Below, piece by piece: positions 23,711 through 32,707 of a stretch of 35,610 bases of DNA. Both the position numbers and the translations under genes were made by a program. Location of the stretch: assembly GCA_041082245.1 (NCBI GenBank), contig JBDOIE010000178.1, forward strand, positions 1-35,610, written 5' to 3'. The notes beneath the pieces are model-generated. The model saw only the letters and a list, made by a program, of their open reading frames with translations, was not told the DNA's origin and searched no databases. The stretch is from DAOTVY01 sp041082245 (lineage in GTDB: Bacteria; Chloroflexota; Chloroflexia; DTKN01). Each line of letters begins with the position of its first letter. The first letter of the stretch is position 1.

Positions 23711-25201
23711 ATGAGACTCCCTAGGCAGATACCCTTGTGGCTCACCCCGGTAGCGATCGGGGCCTTTGCGCTTGGCGTGCGGCTCTTCCGGCTCCGTTGG
23801 CCGGGCCTGTGGAGCGACGAGGGGTTTGCGGTGTTCCTGGCACGGCTTGGACTTCCCGATCTCTTTACCGGTACGGCCAACGACCTGCATCCGCCGCTCT
23901 TTTATCTGCTGCTGAAGGCCTGGCTGCTTCCGGGATGGAGCGTCGTGTATGCTCGGTTGTTCCCGGTGCTGTGCGGGGTACTTACGGTCGCGGTCGTGTA
24001 CCGGCTCGGGCGAGAAGCGTTCTCCGCAGGCGTCGGGAAGTGGGCGGCCTTTTGCGCGGCGCTGGGCCCGATGGCTGTGGCCTACGCGCGCGAGGTGCGG
24101 ATGTACGCACTGCTCCTGCTCCTTTCGACGCTTGCCTTCTACCTGGCCTGGCGATGGGCCGCGGTTCGCGCGCCGGGTGCGTGGGCCGGGTATGTCGCTG
24201 CGATGCTGGGAGCGCTGTACACCCAGAACCTCGCGGTGATGCTCCTCCCAGTGGTCAACGTGCTCGTGCTTCTCCTGCTGGCCCGGCAGCGGCTATGGCG
24301 AGCGCTCCTACCCTGGCTTGCTGGCCAGATGTGCGTCCTCGTCGGGTACCTCCCCTGGCTTCCGATCGCGCTCTACCAGACGTCCTACCACCGGACGCTG
24401 TGGATCGAGCGCGCAAGGCTGAGCGACCTGGGCAGACTCTTGCCCCATCTCGCCTTCGGCGAGCCCGCGCTTCAGGATGCGACCCTGTGGCGGTGGGTCG
24501 CCTGGATCTGGCTTGCCGGGATGGCAATCTCTGGGGTTTGGCTGGCCTTCCGCGAGCGCCGCATGCGCCTTCCGCTGTTTTTCACCGGGTTGTGGTTCGT
24601 TTTTCTCCTGGCTCTCCTGTTCGGCCTGGCGCTGCGCTTCCCGATTTACCAGGAAAAGCAATTTCTGGTGCTCGTCGCACCGCTCTACCTGCTTGCCGGC
24701 GTGGCAATGGATACGCTACCGCGTGTTCCGCGTGGGGTCGCAGCCGCGGCGTTTCTCCTGCTCATCGCTCCATCGCTGTATAACCTCTATTTCGTCCACC
24801 GGATCGCGGACCACCCGGTCGAGGAGCAGTGGCAGGAGCTCGCAGCCTACCTGGAGGCCGAACTGCAACCGGGGGATGGGCTGGTCATCCAACCCGGCGC
24901 GGCCGCGACCACGCTCGACCTCTTTCTGCGCACGCGGCCGGACCGTATCGCCTATCCGCGCGAGTACGATCCGCGGGTGGGCAATTTCTCGGGGGAACCC
25001 GCGACTCCGGAGCGCGTGGAAGCGCTCCTGCGCCCGTTCGCAACGGCGCACCAGCGTATCTGGCTGATCGAGTGCTGCGTCCCAACCTACTGGGATCCCG
25101 GGCGGTACATCCCGGCCTGGCTGGAGGAGTGGGGCGAACCGATCCCCATCCCTGCATTTTCCGGCCTGGAAGTACGACTGTTTCGGGCACGCGCGCGTTG
25201 A
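23711..25201 (+). CDS. Membrane glycosyltransferase, GT39/ArnT-like (GT-C fold)
   Basis: A 496-aa polytopic membrane protein with about ten transmembrane helices in the first 370 residues and a soluble C-terminal domain. The first outer loop has the acidic pair of GT-C enzymes (LWSDEGFAVF, Asp36-Glu37), followed by LHPPLFYLLLK, a pattern of the PMT/ArnT-like family. The conserved YAREVRMYALLLLLS follows in the second loop region. Such enzymes transfer sugars from polyprenyl-phosphate donors onto proteins or lipids outside the membrane. The RBS is weak (AGGTG). The HD gene follows after 15 bp. Confidence 0.85.
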   Translation: MRLPRQIPLWLTPVAIGAFALGVRLFRLRWPGLWSDEGFAVFLARLGLPDLFTGTANDLHPPLFYLLLKAWLLPGWSVVYARLFPVLCGVLTVAVVYRLGREAFSAGVGKWAAFCAALGPMAVAYAREVRMYALLLLLSTLAFYLAWRWAAVRAPGAWAGYVAAMLGALYTQNLAVMLLPVVNVLVLLLLARQRLWRALLPWLAGQMCVLVGYLPWLPIALYQTSYHRTLWIERARLSDLGRLLPHLAFGEPALQDATLWRWVAWIWLAGMAISGVWLAFRERRMRLPLFFTGLWFVFLLALLFGLALRFPIYQEKQFLVLVAPLYLLAGVAMDTLPRVPRGVAAAAFLLLIAPSLYNLYFVHRIADHPVEEQWQELAAYLEAELQPGDGLVIQPGAAATTLDLFLRTRPDRIAYPREYDPRVGNFSGEPATPERVEALLRPFATAHQRIWLIECCVPTYWDPGRYIPAWLEEWGEPIPIPAFSGLEVRLFRARAR

Positions 25202-25216
25202 CGAAGGAGGAAATCG

Positions 25217-25792
25217 ATGGAGATCACCCGCGAAGAGGCCTGGAAGCTCCTGACCGAGTTCACCCAGAACCCGAACCTGATCAAGCACGCGCTGGCCGTG
25301 GAGGCAGCGATGCGGGCCTACGCCCGGCGCTTCGGGGAGGATGAGACCCTTTGGGGGGTAGTGGGACTGCTCCACGACTTTGACTACGAGCGGTACCCCA
25401 CACAGGCAGACCATGTCTGGCGGGGAATGGAGATCCTGCGCGAGCGCGGATGGCCGGAGGAGATCGTGCGCGCGGTCGCTGGCCATGCCTCTTACACCGG
25501 CATACCGCGCGACACACGGATGGCGAAGGCGCTCTACGCCGTAGACGAACTCACCGGGCTGATCGTCGCTGTGGCCCTCGTGCGGCCCAGCAAGAGCATC
25601 TTCGACGTCACGGTCGAGTCGGTGCAGAAAAAGTGGCACGACAAGGCGTTCGCGCGCGGCGCCAACCGGAAGGAGATCGAGGAAGGAGCGGCCGAGCTCG
25701 GGGTGCCGCTCGAGGAACACATCGCCGTCGTCCTCGAGGCGATGCAAGGGATCGCCGATGCGCTTGGCCTCCGTGGAACGACCCTTGCCTAG
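25217..25792 (+). CDS. HD-domain phosphohydrolase-like protein
   Basis: A 191-aa HD-domain protein. IKHALAVEAAMRAYARRFGE supplies the first His, LLHDFDYERYP the His-Asp pair that coordinates metal, and HASYTGIPRD with the following VDELTGLIVA supplies further ligands. The form is close to small HDIG-type hydrolases of unknown substrate. AAGGAGG precedes the ATG. It is cotranscribed with GT39 and the next gene, but I see no shared pathway. Confidence 0.85.
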   Translation: MEITREEAWKLLTEFTQNPNLIKHALAVEAAMRAYARRFGEDETLWGVVGLLHDFDYERYPTQADHVWRGMEILRERGWPEEIVRAVAGHASYTGIPRDTRMAKALYAVDELTGLIVAVALVRPSKSIFDVTVESVQKKWHDKAFARGANRKEIEEGAAELGVPLEEHIAVVLEAMQGIADALGLRGTTLA

Positions 25793-25811
25793 CGCCCTCA
25801 GGAGAGGAAAA

Positions 25812-26438
25812 GTGTCCCATCTGCCCGAACGGTTTCTTGATTGGCTCTACCGGGAGCGTGCACAGCTGATCCGGCGCCAGGCGGCAGGAGAGTCCCTTTC
25901 GCGCGGCGAATTGCTGCTCGGGTTTACCCGCCACAGCCCGGCGGTGGTCACCTGCGGCCCGGCCGGGCTGAACGCTTCCATCAAGGGCATTGGCTTCATT
26001 CCCAGGCCCGAATACCTCGAGGAGGTGCTCGCGGCCTATTTGGCGCACATCGCACGCGGATGGCATCCTGGATATCAGCGGGAAGGGCTACGGCTGCTGT
26101 TCGACCTCCTCTACAGCCCCGAGGCGGCGCAACGGCTGGACTTTATGCGCCTCGGGACGCTCGAGCTGGCGCGGGGCCACACGTACGCAAACCTCCAGGC
26201 CGACCCGCGCGTGACCCTGCTCTTTTTCGAGCCGCCGACCCTGAGCTTCGAAGTTCGCGGACGGGCCGAAATCCACCAGGAAGGGTCCCTCTACCACCGG
26301 TTCCTGAACGCCCAGCACGATGTTTTCCACCCTCCTCATCCGGAGCGGTGGGGCGAAAGGCCGGCTTACGTTTTTACGATCGAGGAGATCTACGACAACT
26401 CGGCGACCGACGAGGGGTTCGGCCGGCAGATCTACTGA
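25812..26438 (+). CDS. Putative FMN-binding split-barrel (PNPOx-like) protein
   Basis: A 208-aa soluble protein. The C-terminal half (GHTYANLQADPRVTLLFFEP, then SFEVRGRAEIH, FLNAQHDVFH, YVFTIEEIYDNSA) resembles flavin-binding split-barrel proteins of the pyridoxamine-phosphate oxidase superfamily, but the key FMN contacts cannot be confirmed by eye. I chose the GTG at 25812 with AGGAG 7 nt upstream, 20 bp after the HD gene. An ATG at 25758 would lie inside that gene. A strong terminator follows. Confidence 0.55.
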   Translation: MSHLPERFLDWLYRERAQLIRRQAAGESLSRGELLLGFTRHSPAVVTCGPAGLNASIKGIGFIPRPEYLEEVLAAYLAHIARGWHPGYQREGLRLLFDLLYSPEAAQRLDFMRLGTLELARGHTYANLQADPRVTLLFFEPPTLSFEVRGRAEIHQEGSLYHRFLNAQHDVFHPPHPERWGERPAYVFTIEEIYDNSATDEGFGRQIY

Positions 26439-26460
26439 ACAGAGTGCGATAGGCAAAAAG

Positions 26461-26495
26461 AGGGCCGTTGCGCCAGAGGTTGGCGCAACGGCCCT
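26461..26495. terminator. Bidirectional transcription terminator between convergent genes
   Basis: A perfect 15-bp stem, AGGGCCGTTGCGCCA (26461-26475) with TGGCGCAACGGCCCT (26481-26495), and a 5-nt loop. The plus side is followed by GCTTTTCC, while the minus side has CTTTTTG, so it should work best for the M6 protease gene while also serving the plus-strand operon. Confidence 0.9.
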
Positions 26496-26509
26496 GCTTT
26501 TCCTCCAGG

Positions 26510-29287
26510 TTACGGTTCGTGCGCCTCGAAAACGAGCGGCAGGTAGATGCGGGTCATCGTGGGCACGTTGCAGATCTGGACGAGACCCCAGGTGTGGTCT
26601 TCCGCCTCTTCGATGAGGGTCACCTTCCAGCCGTACTGCACGCCCAGGTCGCCCGGGTTGCCCGTGCCGCCGTCATAGCCGAGGTCGGGCACGTAGTAGC
26701 AGTAGACGTAACCGTCCGCTTCCCGCGTGCAGTCGAAGCGGAAGCGGGAGGCCGTGCCCTGGCCCGTGCGGTAACCGGGCGCCTTGACCCCGTAGAAGTC
26801 CTGCGCCGGAATGACCACACTCGCATCCCACTGCTTCGTCATCCAGCGCGGCGAGGCCTGATAGGGCCCGCCCGGGACAAACTCCGAGCCGGGGTAATAC
26901 CCGAAGCCATCGTAGAAGCTGCTCACCGCCGGCCGGCCCTGGAAGTGGGTGGTCGTGTAGACGTAGGGCACGGTCATCGTAAAGTCCACCGTGTCCTGCA
27001 GGGTGAACGGGGCATCGCGCATCAGCGAGCGGTGCGGCACGTTACCGCCCTCGTTGTTGTAGCCCTGCTCCACCCAGTAGGGATCACGGTACGGCTCGGG
27101 ATGCGAATCGACCACGAGCATCAATCCCTTCGGACCGAAGCCCGGCCAGTCGAACAGGTGGTCAAAGATCTCGTTGTCGTTGTAAAAGTTGTTGTTGTAC
27201 CAGATGAGCAGGCCGGTGTTCGCCGGGCCAAAGCGCCAGCGACGCTCACCCAGGGCGCTGTCATAGCCGCCGTTTTCGTTCACGTTGCGCCACTGCAGGT
27301 AATAGGAGTGGGAGAAGGTCTGGATGCCGTTGCTGCGCTGCCAGGGCGCCTCGTACACCCAGTTCGCATCGCCGGCCTCGGCATCGTCGCTGAAGAGGAC
27401 CGTGTCACCAGCCTTGACCACCACGCTGTCGATGAACGGGCCTTCGTACAGCGCCGCCCAGTCGGTCATGTACCAGAAGCGGAGGTAGATGCTCTGCCCG
27501 GCGTAGCGGCTCAGGTCAAAGACCTGATGCGTCGGATCCGGAAAGTCCGCGTTATAGTCGGTGAAGCCACCGATGCCCGCGCCGCACAGGTCGTCCGGGA
27601 AGCCGTAGAGCGGACCGATCCAGCTGGGATCGTGCTCGCACGTGGTGTTCGTGTTCGTCAGGGTATCCGTGTAGTTCCACGTCACCCCGTCGAGCGAGAC
27701 CTGGACCCACAGGAAGTCCCATTCCGTCTCGATGCCATAGGCCGTGTCGAACTCCAGGGTCGCGGTCACGCCCTCGGGAAGCGCGATCGGCTGAACGAGC
27801 GTCATCCGCGCGTTGCTCAGGTCCTGATGGCCGCCCCACCAGTAGTAGTCACCCTGCCAGACGGGGACCGGGAGCGGAGACTCGGCTTCCGGAAGGTCGA
27901 TGCGTACCGCGCGGTACATATCCGGCCCACCGGGGAAGCGGCTGGCCTGGCCGATCTTGACCGTGTGGCAGCCTACAGTGCTGGTGATCACATACGGGTT
28001 CAGCCATCCCCAGCCGTCCAGGTTGTAGGGGTCGACCGCCGGCGGCTCGAAGCCGATCGGGTAGCCGGTCCAGTCGTCCGCCATCAGCGTCCAGAAGCCG
28101 GCCGAGGTCTCGCCCTCGCCGTAGGCATAGAGGTCGGGCGCGCCCAGGTTGTGGCCGTACTCGTGGGCAAAGACGCCGATGCCCCCGTTCTCCGGCATCA
28201 TGATGTAGGGCCCGGCGTACACGCCCTGCCCGACGTAATAGGGCGGGGTCAGGGACGAGGAGTGCGACCAGAGGGCGGCCTCCCCGTAGGAGGTGCGGTT
28301 CAGGAGGACGGTGCTATCCTCTTCGCCGTAGCCCGCGTGGACGATCCAGAGCCGGTCGATCAGGCCGTCCCCGTTCCGGTCGTAGTTCTGCCAGGAGAAA
28401 CCGGGGATCGTCGGGCTGATGGCGTTCACCGCATCCAGCGCATCCATCACGAGCGTACGGGCCGAGCCCGCCCCCGGGATCGCGCCGCTGGACGACCCGC
28501 CGCCCGAGCGCGCGCCCGGACACTGGTCCGCGCCATACCACCAGGTCGTGTGCGGCAGCACCAGCCAGCCGATGATATCGCCGGTGATCGTGTAGATGCC
28601 GCTGGAGAGGTCGCTGTAGTAGTCGGCCACCGACTGCCCGGTAAAGTCGACAAAGACCGGCGTCCCGTCCTGCATCGTGTAGCTGATCACCACCCCTTCA
28701 CCGAACAGGAAGCCGTTATACCACTCGGGCGAAAAGTCCTCGGTCCAGATCGAGTCGGCGGAGCGGTCACCGGGCCCCAACGGGCGCGGAATGTAGTTGT
28801 GCATCGGCCCGTGCTCCGGATCGGGAATAGAAGTGTAAGTGAAGCGGGTCGTCTGGGTGATGATGCGGGAGCAGTCGCCGACCGTGCCGGTGTTTTCGTT
28901 CGGGTCCGCCCGGCCGTAGGGGTCCCATTGCGAAACGCCTGCCGTCCAGGTGAAGATGTCCGTCCCGCTGAACTCGACCAGGATCACCAGCACGCGATCC
29001 GTGCCGCTCTGGGCCAGCAGGCTCGCATCCGCAGTGCGGCCAGAACGGCTCGCCTCCAGGCGGGCCCGGAATCGCTGGTAGTCGATCGGGTTGGGCAGGT
29101 CCAGCGCTTTGTGCATGGCCGCGGCCTGGTGCTTGTAGGAGACCTGTTCCACCGGGGGCTTCTGCGTGGGAAACCGCGGGGTGTCGTCCGGCGCCGGTGG
29201 GCTGGCGAGGGCAGGAACCACCGTCGCCAGAAGCAGCAGGACGGCCACGAACGCCGCTGACAGTATGGTCCATCTCTTGTGGTTCAT
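26510..29287 (-). CDS. Secreted M6-family (immune inhibitor A-like) metalloprotease
   Basis: A 925-aa exported zinc protease. Residues 1-28 form a signal peptide (MNHKRWTILSAAFVAVLLLL, then ATVVPALA). The M6 catalytic domain follows: YDRNGDGLIDRLWIVHAGYG upstream of the zinc motif FAHEYGHNLGAPDLY (His375, Glu376, His379), with LMADDWTGYP downstream. The C-terminal half has MAM-like beta-sandwich segments, including DTVLFSDDAEAG, and LLIWYNNNFYNDNEIFDHLF as in InhA-type peptidases. The last residues are TRIYLPLVFEAHEP, the same Y-L-P-L-V tail seen in the exported propeller protein. The ATG at 29287 follows AAGGAGGCAGGAGG. It likely digests extracellular protein, consistent with amino-acid fermentation via the por operon. 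Confidence 0.92.
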   Translation of the reverse strand: MNHKRWTILSAAFVAVLLLLATVVPALASPPAPDDTPRFPTQKPPVEQVSYKHQAAAMHKALDLPNPIDYQRFRARLEASRSGRTADASLLAQSGTDRVLVILVEFSGTDIFTWTAGVSQWDPYGRADPNENTGTVGDCSRIITQTTRFTYTSIPDPEHGPMHNYIPRPLGPGDRSADSIWTEDFSPEWYNGFLFGEGVVISYTMQDGTPVFVDFTGQSVADYYSDLSSGIYTITGDIIGWLVLPHTTWWYGADQCPGARSGGGSSSGAIPGAGSARTLVMDALDAVNAISPTIPGFSWQNYDRNGDGLIDRLWIVHAGYGEEDSTVLLNRTSYGEAALWSHSSSLTPPYYVGQGVYAGPYIMMPENGGIGVFAHEYGHNLGAPDLYAYGEGETSAGFWTLMADDWTGYPIGFEPPAVDPYNLDGWGWLNPYVITSTVGCHTVKIGQASRFPGGPDMYRAVRIDLPEAESPLPVPVWQGDYYWWGGHQDLSNARMTLVQPIALPEGVTATLEFDTAYGIETEWDFLWVQVSLDGVTWNYTDTLTNTNTTCEHDPSWIGPLYGFPDDLCGAGIGGFTDYNADFPDPTHQVFDLSRYAGQSIYLRFWYMTDWAALYEGPFIDSVVVKAGDTVLFSDDAEAGDANWVYEAPWQRSNGIQTFSHSYYLQWRNVNENGGYDSALGERRWRFGPANTGLLIWYNNNFYNDNEIFDHLFDWPGFGPKGLMLVVDSHPEPYRDPYWVEQGYNNEGGNVPHRSLMRDAPFTLQDTVDFTMTVPYVYTTTHFQGRPAVSSFYDGFGYYPGSEFVPGGPYQASPRWMTKQWDASVVIPAQDFYGVKAPGYRTGQGTASRFRFDCTREADGYVYCYYVPDLGYDGGTGNPGDLGVQYGWKVTLIEEAEDHTWGLVQICNVPTMTRIYLPLVFEAHEP

Positions 29288-29348
29288 CCTCCTGCCTCCT
29301 TACACTGGGAATCCTGAAGCGCCGACCGAAAAAGGGGGAACAGCCGAT

Positions 29349-29358
29349 CACCTCCTTT
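29349..29358 (-). promoter_or_regulatory. Start-less Shine-Dalgarno sequence in the M6 protease leader
   Basis: GAAAGGAGGTGATC (about 29359-29346) matches the complement of the 16S rRNA 3' end over its full length and lies 62 nt before the ATG. A GTG overlaps it but is too close to serve as its start. It may be a stabilising (STAB-SD-like) or standby site. Confidence 0.4.
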
Positions 29359-29402
29359 CGCAGATCGAGGAAAAACTATACCAGATTGCGAGGCAAAGCG
29401 AC

Positions 29403-29426
29403 GCACACCCGCCTTCCCGGGTATGC
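29403..29426 (-). promoter_or_regulatory. 5' hairpin of the M6 protease mRNA
   Basis: GCATACCCG and CGGGTGTGC pair (9 bp, one G-U) around a 6-nt GGAAGG loop. It begins about 4 nt after the predicted transcription start near 29430. A stem at the very 5' end commonly protects mRNAs from decay. Confidence 0.5.
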
Positions 29427-29436
29427 TTTCAAAATT

Positions 29437-29465
29437 ATTATAGCCCGCGTGGTAGGGCTTGTCAA
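29437..29465 (-). promoter_or_regulatory. Consensus promoter of the M6 protease
   Basis: Perfect TTGACA (29465-29460) and TATAAT (29442-29437) with a 17-bp spacer on the minus strand, giving a leader of about 140 nt. It is the strongest promoter match in the window. Confidence 0.85.
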
Positions 29466-29485
29466 GCATGTTTCCCCGGAATGGC

Positions 29486-29514
29486 TTGCCCGCAAGCGGC
29501 GGACGTAGTATACT
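29486..29514 (+). promoter_or_regulatory. Promoter of the pyruvate kinase gene
   Basis: TTGCCC (29486-29491) and TATACT (29509-29514) are 17 bp apart, with the start codon 25 bp downstream and GAAGGAGGG between. It diverges from the M6 protease promoter. Confidence 0.6.
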
Positions 29515-29538
29515 TCGCTCAGCGCGAAGGAGGGATCG

Positions 29539-30963
29539 ATGCGCCGCGCCAAGATCATCGCAACCCTGGGACCCGCTACGGACACGGAAGGCACCGTTGC
29601 CCGGCTCATCGAAGCGGGGGCAAATGCCTTCCGCCTGAACTTTTCCCACGGCACCCAGGAAGAGCACGAGCGCCGGCTTGGCGAGGTGCGACATGCTGCC
29701 GCCGCGGCCGGCATAGCCGTGGCCGTGCTGCAGGACCTGGCCGGCCCGAAGCTCCGTACAGGCCGGATCCGGGGCGGTACGGTCGAGTTGCCGGACGGAA
29801 AAACCATCCTCCTCACGGCGCAGCAGGTCGAAGGAACCGCCGAGCGCATCCCGGTCACCTACCCCTATCTGGCCGAGGATGTCCCTCCGGGAAGCCGCAT
29901 CCTCCTGGACGACGGGCGCATCGAGCTGGAGGCGGTCTCCCGCGAAGGGGACGAGCTCCGTTGCCGCGTGGTACACGGCGGGGTGCTGGGCGAAAGGAAA
30001 GGAGTGAACTTCCCCGGCCTCTCCCTCCGCGTCCCGGCCCTGACGGAGAAGGACCGCGAGGACCTTGCGTTCGGCCTGGAAAAAGGGGTCGATTATGTCG
30101 CGCTTTCCTTCGTCCGACGGGCCGCAGATCTGGAGGAAGCGCGCGCGTGGATGGAAAGAGCGGGAAAAGTTGTCCCGCTGATCGCCAAGATCGAAAAGCC
30201 CCAGGCGCTCGAAGACCTGCCGGCCATCCTGGAGGCCAGCGACGGGGTGATGGTCGCGCGCGGGGACCTCGGGGTCGAGCTCCCTCCAGAGCAGGTCCCC
30301 ATCCTCCAGAAAGAGATCATCGAGCAGGCCAATGCGCGAGGCCGCCTGGTCATCGTAGCGACCCAGATGCTGGAATCGATGATGCACGAGCCGCGTCCCA
30401 CGCGCGCCGAGGCCTCCGATGTGGCGAACGCGATCATCGACGGTGCGGACGCCGTCATGCTGAGCGGCGAGACGGCGATCGGGAAGTACCCCGTGGAAGC
30501 GGTGGAGATGATGGCGCGCATCATCGTGGAGGCGGAACGGAGCGGTCGCCACGGGGACATCGGCGCCCTCCAGGTCTCGCCTCCCACGGCCATCAGTTAC
30601 GCTCAGGCGATCAGCCACGCGGCCCGCGAGATCGCCCACGATCTGGATCTCAAGGCGATCGTCGCCTTCAGCCAGTCCGGCTTCACCGCACGGCTGATCG
30701 CGAAAGACCGGCCCCGGGTGCCTATCTTGGCCGTCACCCCGGATGAAAGGGTCTACAGGCAACTTGCGCTCCTGTGGGGGGTCACTCCGGTGCTGTGCCC
30801 CTTTGCACCGGACACGGACGGGATGATCCGGTTGGTCGAAGAAGAACTGGTCGCACGCGGATTACTCGCTCCGGGCGACCTGGTGGTCATCCTCGGCGGG
30901 ATGCCGGTGGCCGCGCGGGGCATGACGAACTTCTTGAAGATCCACCGTGTCGGAGCCCGATAG
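29539..30963 (+). CDS. pyk: Pyruvate kinase
   Basis: The 474-aa protein is a complete pyruvate kinase, which turns PEP and ADP into pyruvate and ATP in the last step of glycolysis. Clear motifs are KIIATLGPATDT at the N terminus, FRLNFSHGT, LQDLAGPKLRTG (B-domain boundary), the catalytic LIAKIEKPQAL, GVMVARGDLGVELP and ATQMLESMMHEPRPTRAEAS, then LSGETAIGKYPVEAV. The C-terminal regulatory domain is of normal length, with no extra PEP-utilizer domain. The RBS is GAAGGAGGG. The nucleoside-kinase gene follows after 15 bp. Confidence 0.96.
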   Translation: MRRAKIIATLGPATDTEGTVARLIEAGANAFRLNFSHGTQEEHERRLGEVRHAAAAAGIAVAVLQDLAGPKLRTGRIRGGTVELPDGKTILLTAQQVEGTAERIPVTYPYLAEDVPPGSRILLDDGRIELEAVSREGDELRCRVVHGGVLGERKGVNFPGLSLRVPALTEKDREDLAFGLEKGVDYVALSFVRRAADLEEARAWMERAGKVVPLIAKIEKPQALEDLPAILEASDGVMVARGDLGVELPPEQVPILQKEIIEQANARGRLVIVATQMLESMMHEPRPTRAEASDVANAIIDGADAVMLSGETAIGKYPVEAVEMMARIIVEAERSGRHGDIGALQVSPPTAISYAQAISHAAREIAHDLDLKAIVAFSQSGFTARLIAKDRPRVPILAVTPDERVYRQLALLWGVTPVLCPFAPDTDGMIRLVEEELVARGLLAPGDLVVILGGMPVAARGMTNFLKIHRVGAR

Positions 30964-30978
30964 ACGTTCCGGGAGGAA

Positions 30979-32697
30979 ATGTTGGAAAGGCGACGGCAAA
31001 GACTCCCTCCAGTACAGCCGACCAAACCGCGGGACTCGGTACAGGTCTCGTTCCCGGATGGGCGCATCTTCGAGGGGCCAGTCGGGACACCGCTGGAAGC
31101 GTTCGTGCTTGCGGCCAGGCGGCCGGAGGAGCCCCTGCCGGTTTCCGCCCTGCTGGGCGGAAAGCTCGTCGAGCTCTGCTACCCGGTAGAACGGGACATC
31201 CACGCTACCCCGATCACGGTCGCGACCAGCGACGGATCCCGGATCTACCAGCGCTCGCTGACCTTCCTCCTGGTGGTGGCCGCTCGCGAGCTCTTTCCCG
31301 AGGCCTCGATCGTGGTGGACCACTCGCTGACCCTCAGCGGCCTGTTCTGCCGGGTATTGGGAAGGGATCCTTTCACGCCCGAGGAACTGGGGCAGCTGGA
31401 ACGGCATATGCGGGAACTTGTGGCCGCCGATCTCCCGATCGATCGCCACCGGCTGCCGCTCGACGAGGCCCGCGCGATCTTTCAGCGGCAGGGGTATCTC
31501 GACAAGGTACGGCTCCTGGCCTTCCGCGAAAAAGAGTACCTCACGGTGTACTCGCTACGAGGCGTATACGACCACTTCTACGGCCACATGGTCCCGTCTA
31601 CGGGGTACCTCCAGCACTTCTCGCTGGAGCCGTACCCGCCCGGATTCATCCTGCGCTTTCCGCGCCCTACACAACCTGACACCTTGCCGCCGCTTCGGGA
31701 TTCTCCGAAACTGGCGGCCGTGTTCCGCGAATACGGCGATTGGCTTCGTTTCCTGGGGGTGGACGATGTTGCCGATCTGAACCAGGCGATCCTGGACGGC
31801 CGGGCAGACGAGGTGATCCTTGTAGCCGAGGCCTTCCATGCCCAGCGGATCGCGGAGATCGCGCGGGAGATCGCCGGCCGGAAAACGATCCAGCTCGTCC
31901 TCATTGCCGGGCCCTCTTCTTCGGGGAAAACGACCTTTGCACGCAGGCTCGGGGTACAGCTCCTCGCCAACGGGATCCGCCCGCTTCCCTTGAGCCTGGA
32001 CGACTATTTCCTTCCCCGTGACCGAACGCCTCTCGGCGAAGACGGCCGGCCAGACTATGAGAGCCTCGCCGCCATCGACCTGGAGCTGTTCAACGAGCAG
32101 CTCCTGCAGCTGCTCGCAGGGGAAGAAGTGACCCTGCCGCGCTTCGACTTCCGTACCGGCCAGCGCGAGGCCGGCCGCGCGCTCCGCCTGCTTCCAGGCC
32201 AGCTGCTCCTCATCGAGGGGTTACACGGGCTGAACCCGGAGCTGCTCCCCCGCATCCCGGCGGAAAAGGTCTACCGGGTGTATGTCTCGGCCCTGACCCA
32301 GCTCAACCTGGACCGTCACAACCGCGTCCCGACCACCGATACGCGCCTGCTGAGGCGCATCGTGCGCGATGCGCGCGACCGCGGCTATTCCGCGCGCGAG
32401 ACGATCGCCAACTGGGAGCGCGTCCGCCGCGGGGAAGAGCGGTACATCTTCCCTTACCAGGAAAACGCCGACGCCTTTTTCAACTCCGCGCTGGTGTACG
32501 AACTGGCCGTGCTCCGGCCGCTTGCCGAACCGCTCCTGCGGCAGATCGAGCCGGGTACCCTGGAATGGGTCGAGGCGCGACGGCTCCTTGCCTTCCTGGA
32601 ATGGTTCCGGCCTTGCCCCGCCGACGCCGTCCCGGGCAACTCGCTCTTGCGCGAGTTCATCGGGGGATCCTCGCTGGAAGGGTTCCTCTTCGCCTGA
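30979..32697 (+). CDS. Nucleoside kinase with TGS and ThrRS-like SAD domains
   Basis: A 572-aa, three-part protein. Residues about 20-80 are a TGS-like domain (VSFPDGRIFEGPVGTPLEA). About 90-270 resembles the threonyl/alanyl-tRNA synthetase second additional domain, but the editing HxxxH is replaced (DHSLTLSG), so no editing activity is expected. The C-terminal half is a uridine kinase/phosphoribulokinase-type P-loop domain (GPSSSGKT, residues 311-318; then LSLDDYFLPRD and the lid region RIVRDARDRGYSARETI). It probably phosphorylates a nucleoside; this architecture is known in annotated nucleoside kinases. RBS GGGAGGAA. It converges on thrS with a 10-bp gap. Confidence 0.88.
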   Translation: MLERRRQRLPPVQPTKPRDSVQVSFPDGRIFEGPVGTPLEAFVLAARRPEEPLPVSALLGGKLVELCYPVERDIHATPITVATSDGSRIYQRSLTFLLVVAARELFPEASIVVDHSLTLSGLFCRVLGRDPFTPEELGQLERHMRELVAADLPIDRHRLPLDEARAIFQRQGYLDKVRLLAFREKEYLTVYSLRGVYDHFYGHMVPSTGYLQHFSLEPYPPGFILRFPRPTQPDTLPPLRDSPKLAAVFREYGDWLRFLGVDDVADLNQAILDGRADEVILVAEAFHAQRIAEIAREIAGRKTIQLVLIAGPSSSGKTTFARRLGVQLLANGIRPLPLSLDDYFLPRDRTPLGEDGRPDYESLAAIDLELFNEQLLQLLAGEEVTLPRFDFRTGQREAGRALRLLPGQLLLIEGLHGLNPELLPRIPAEKVYRVYVSALTQLNLDRHNRVPTTDTRLLRRIVRDARDRGYSARETIANWERVRRGEERYIFPYQENADAFFNSALVYELAVLRPLAEPLLRQIEPGTLEWVEARRLLAFLEWFRPCPADAVPGNSLLREFIGGSSLEGFLFA

Positions 32698-32707
32698 ATC
32701 GCGCAGA

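Noticed and set aside
26468..29260. Very long open frame on the plus strand opposite the M6 protease
   Set aside because: It is a GC-rich shadow of the real gene. The minus-strand product has a signal peptide, HEYGH and M6 motifs, while the plus-strand product has no recognisable pattern.
29346..29351. Leader peptide beginning at GTG beside the start-less SD of the M6 gene
   Set aside because: The SD touches the GTG, leaving no spacing, and the frame runs into the protease gene in another frame with no protein-like pattern.
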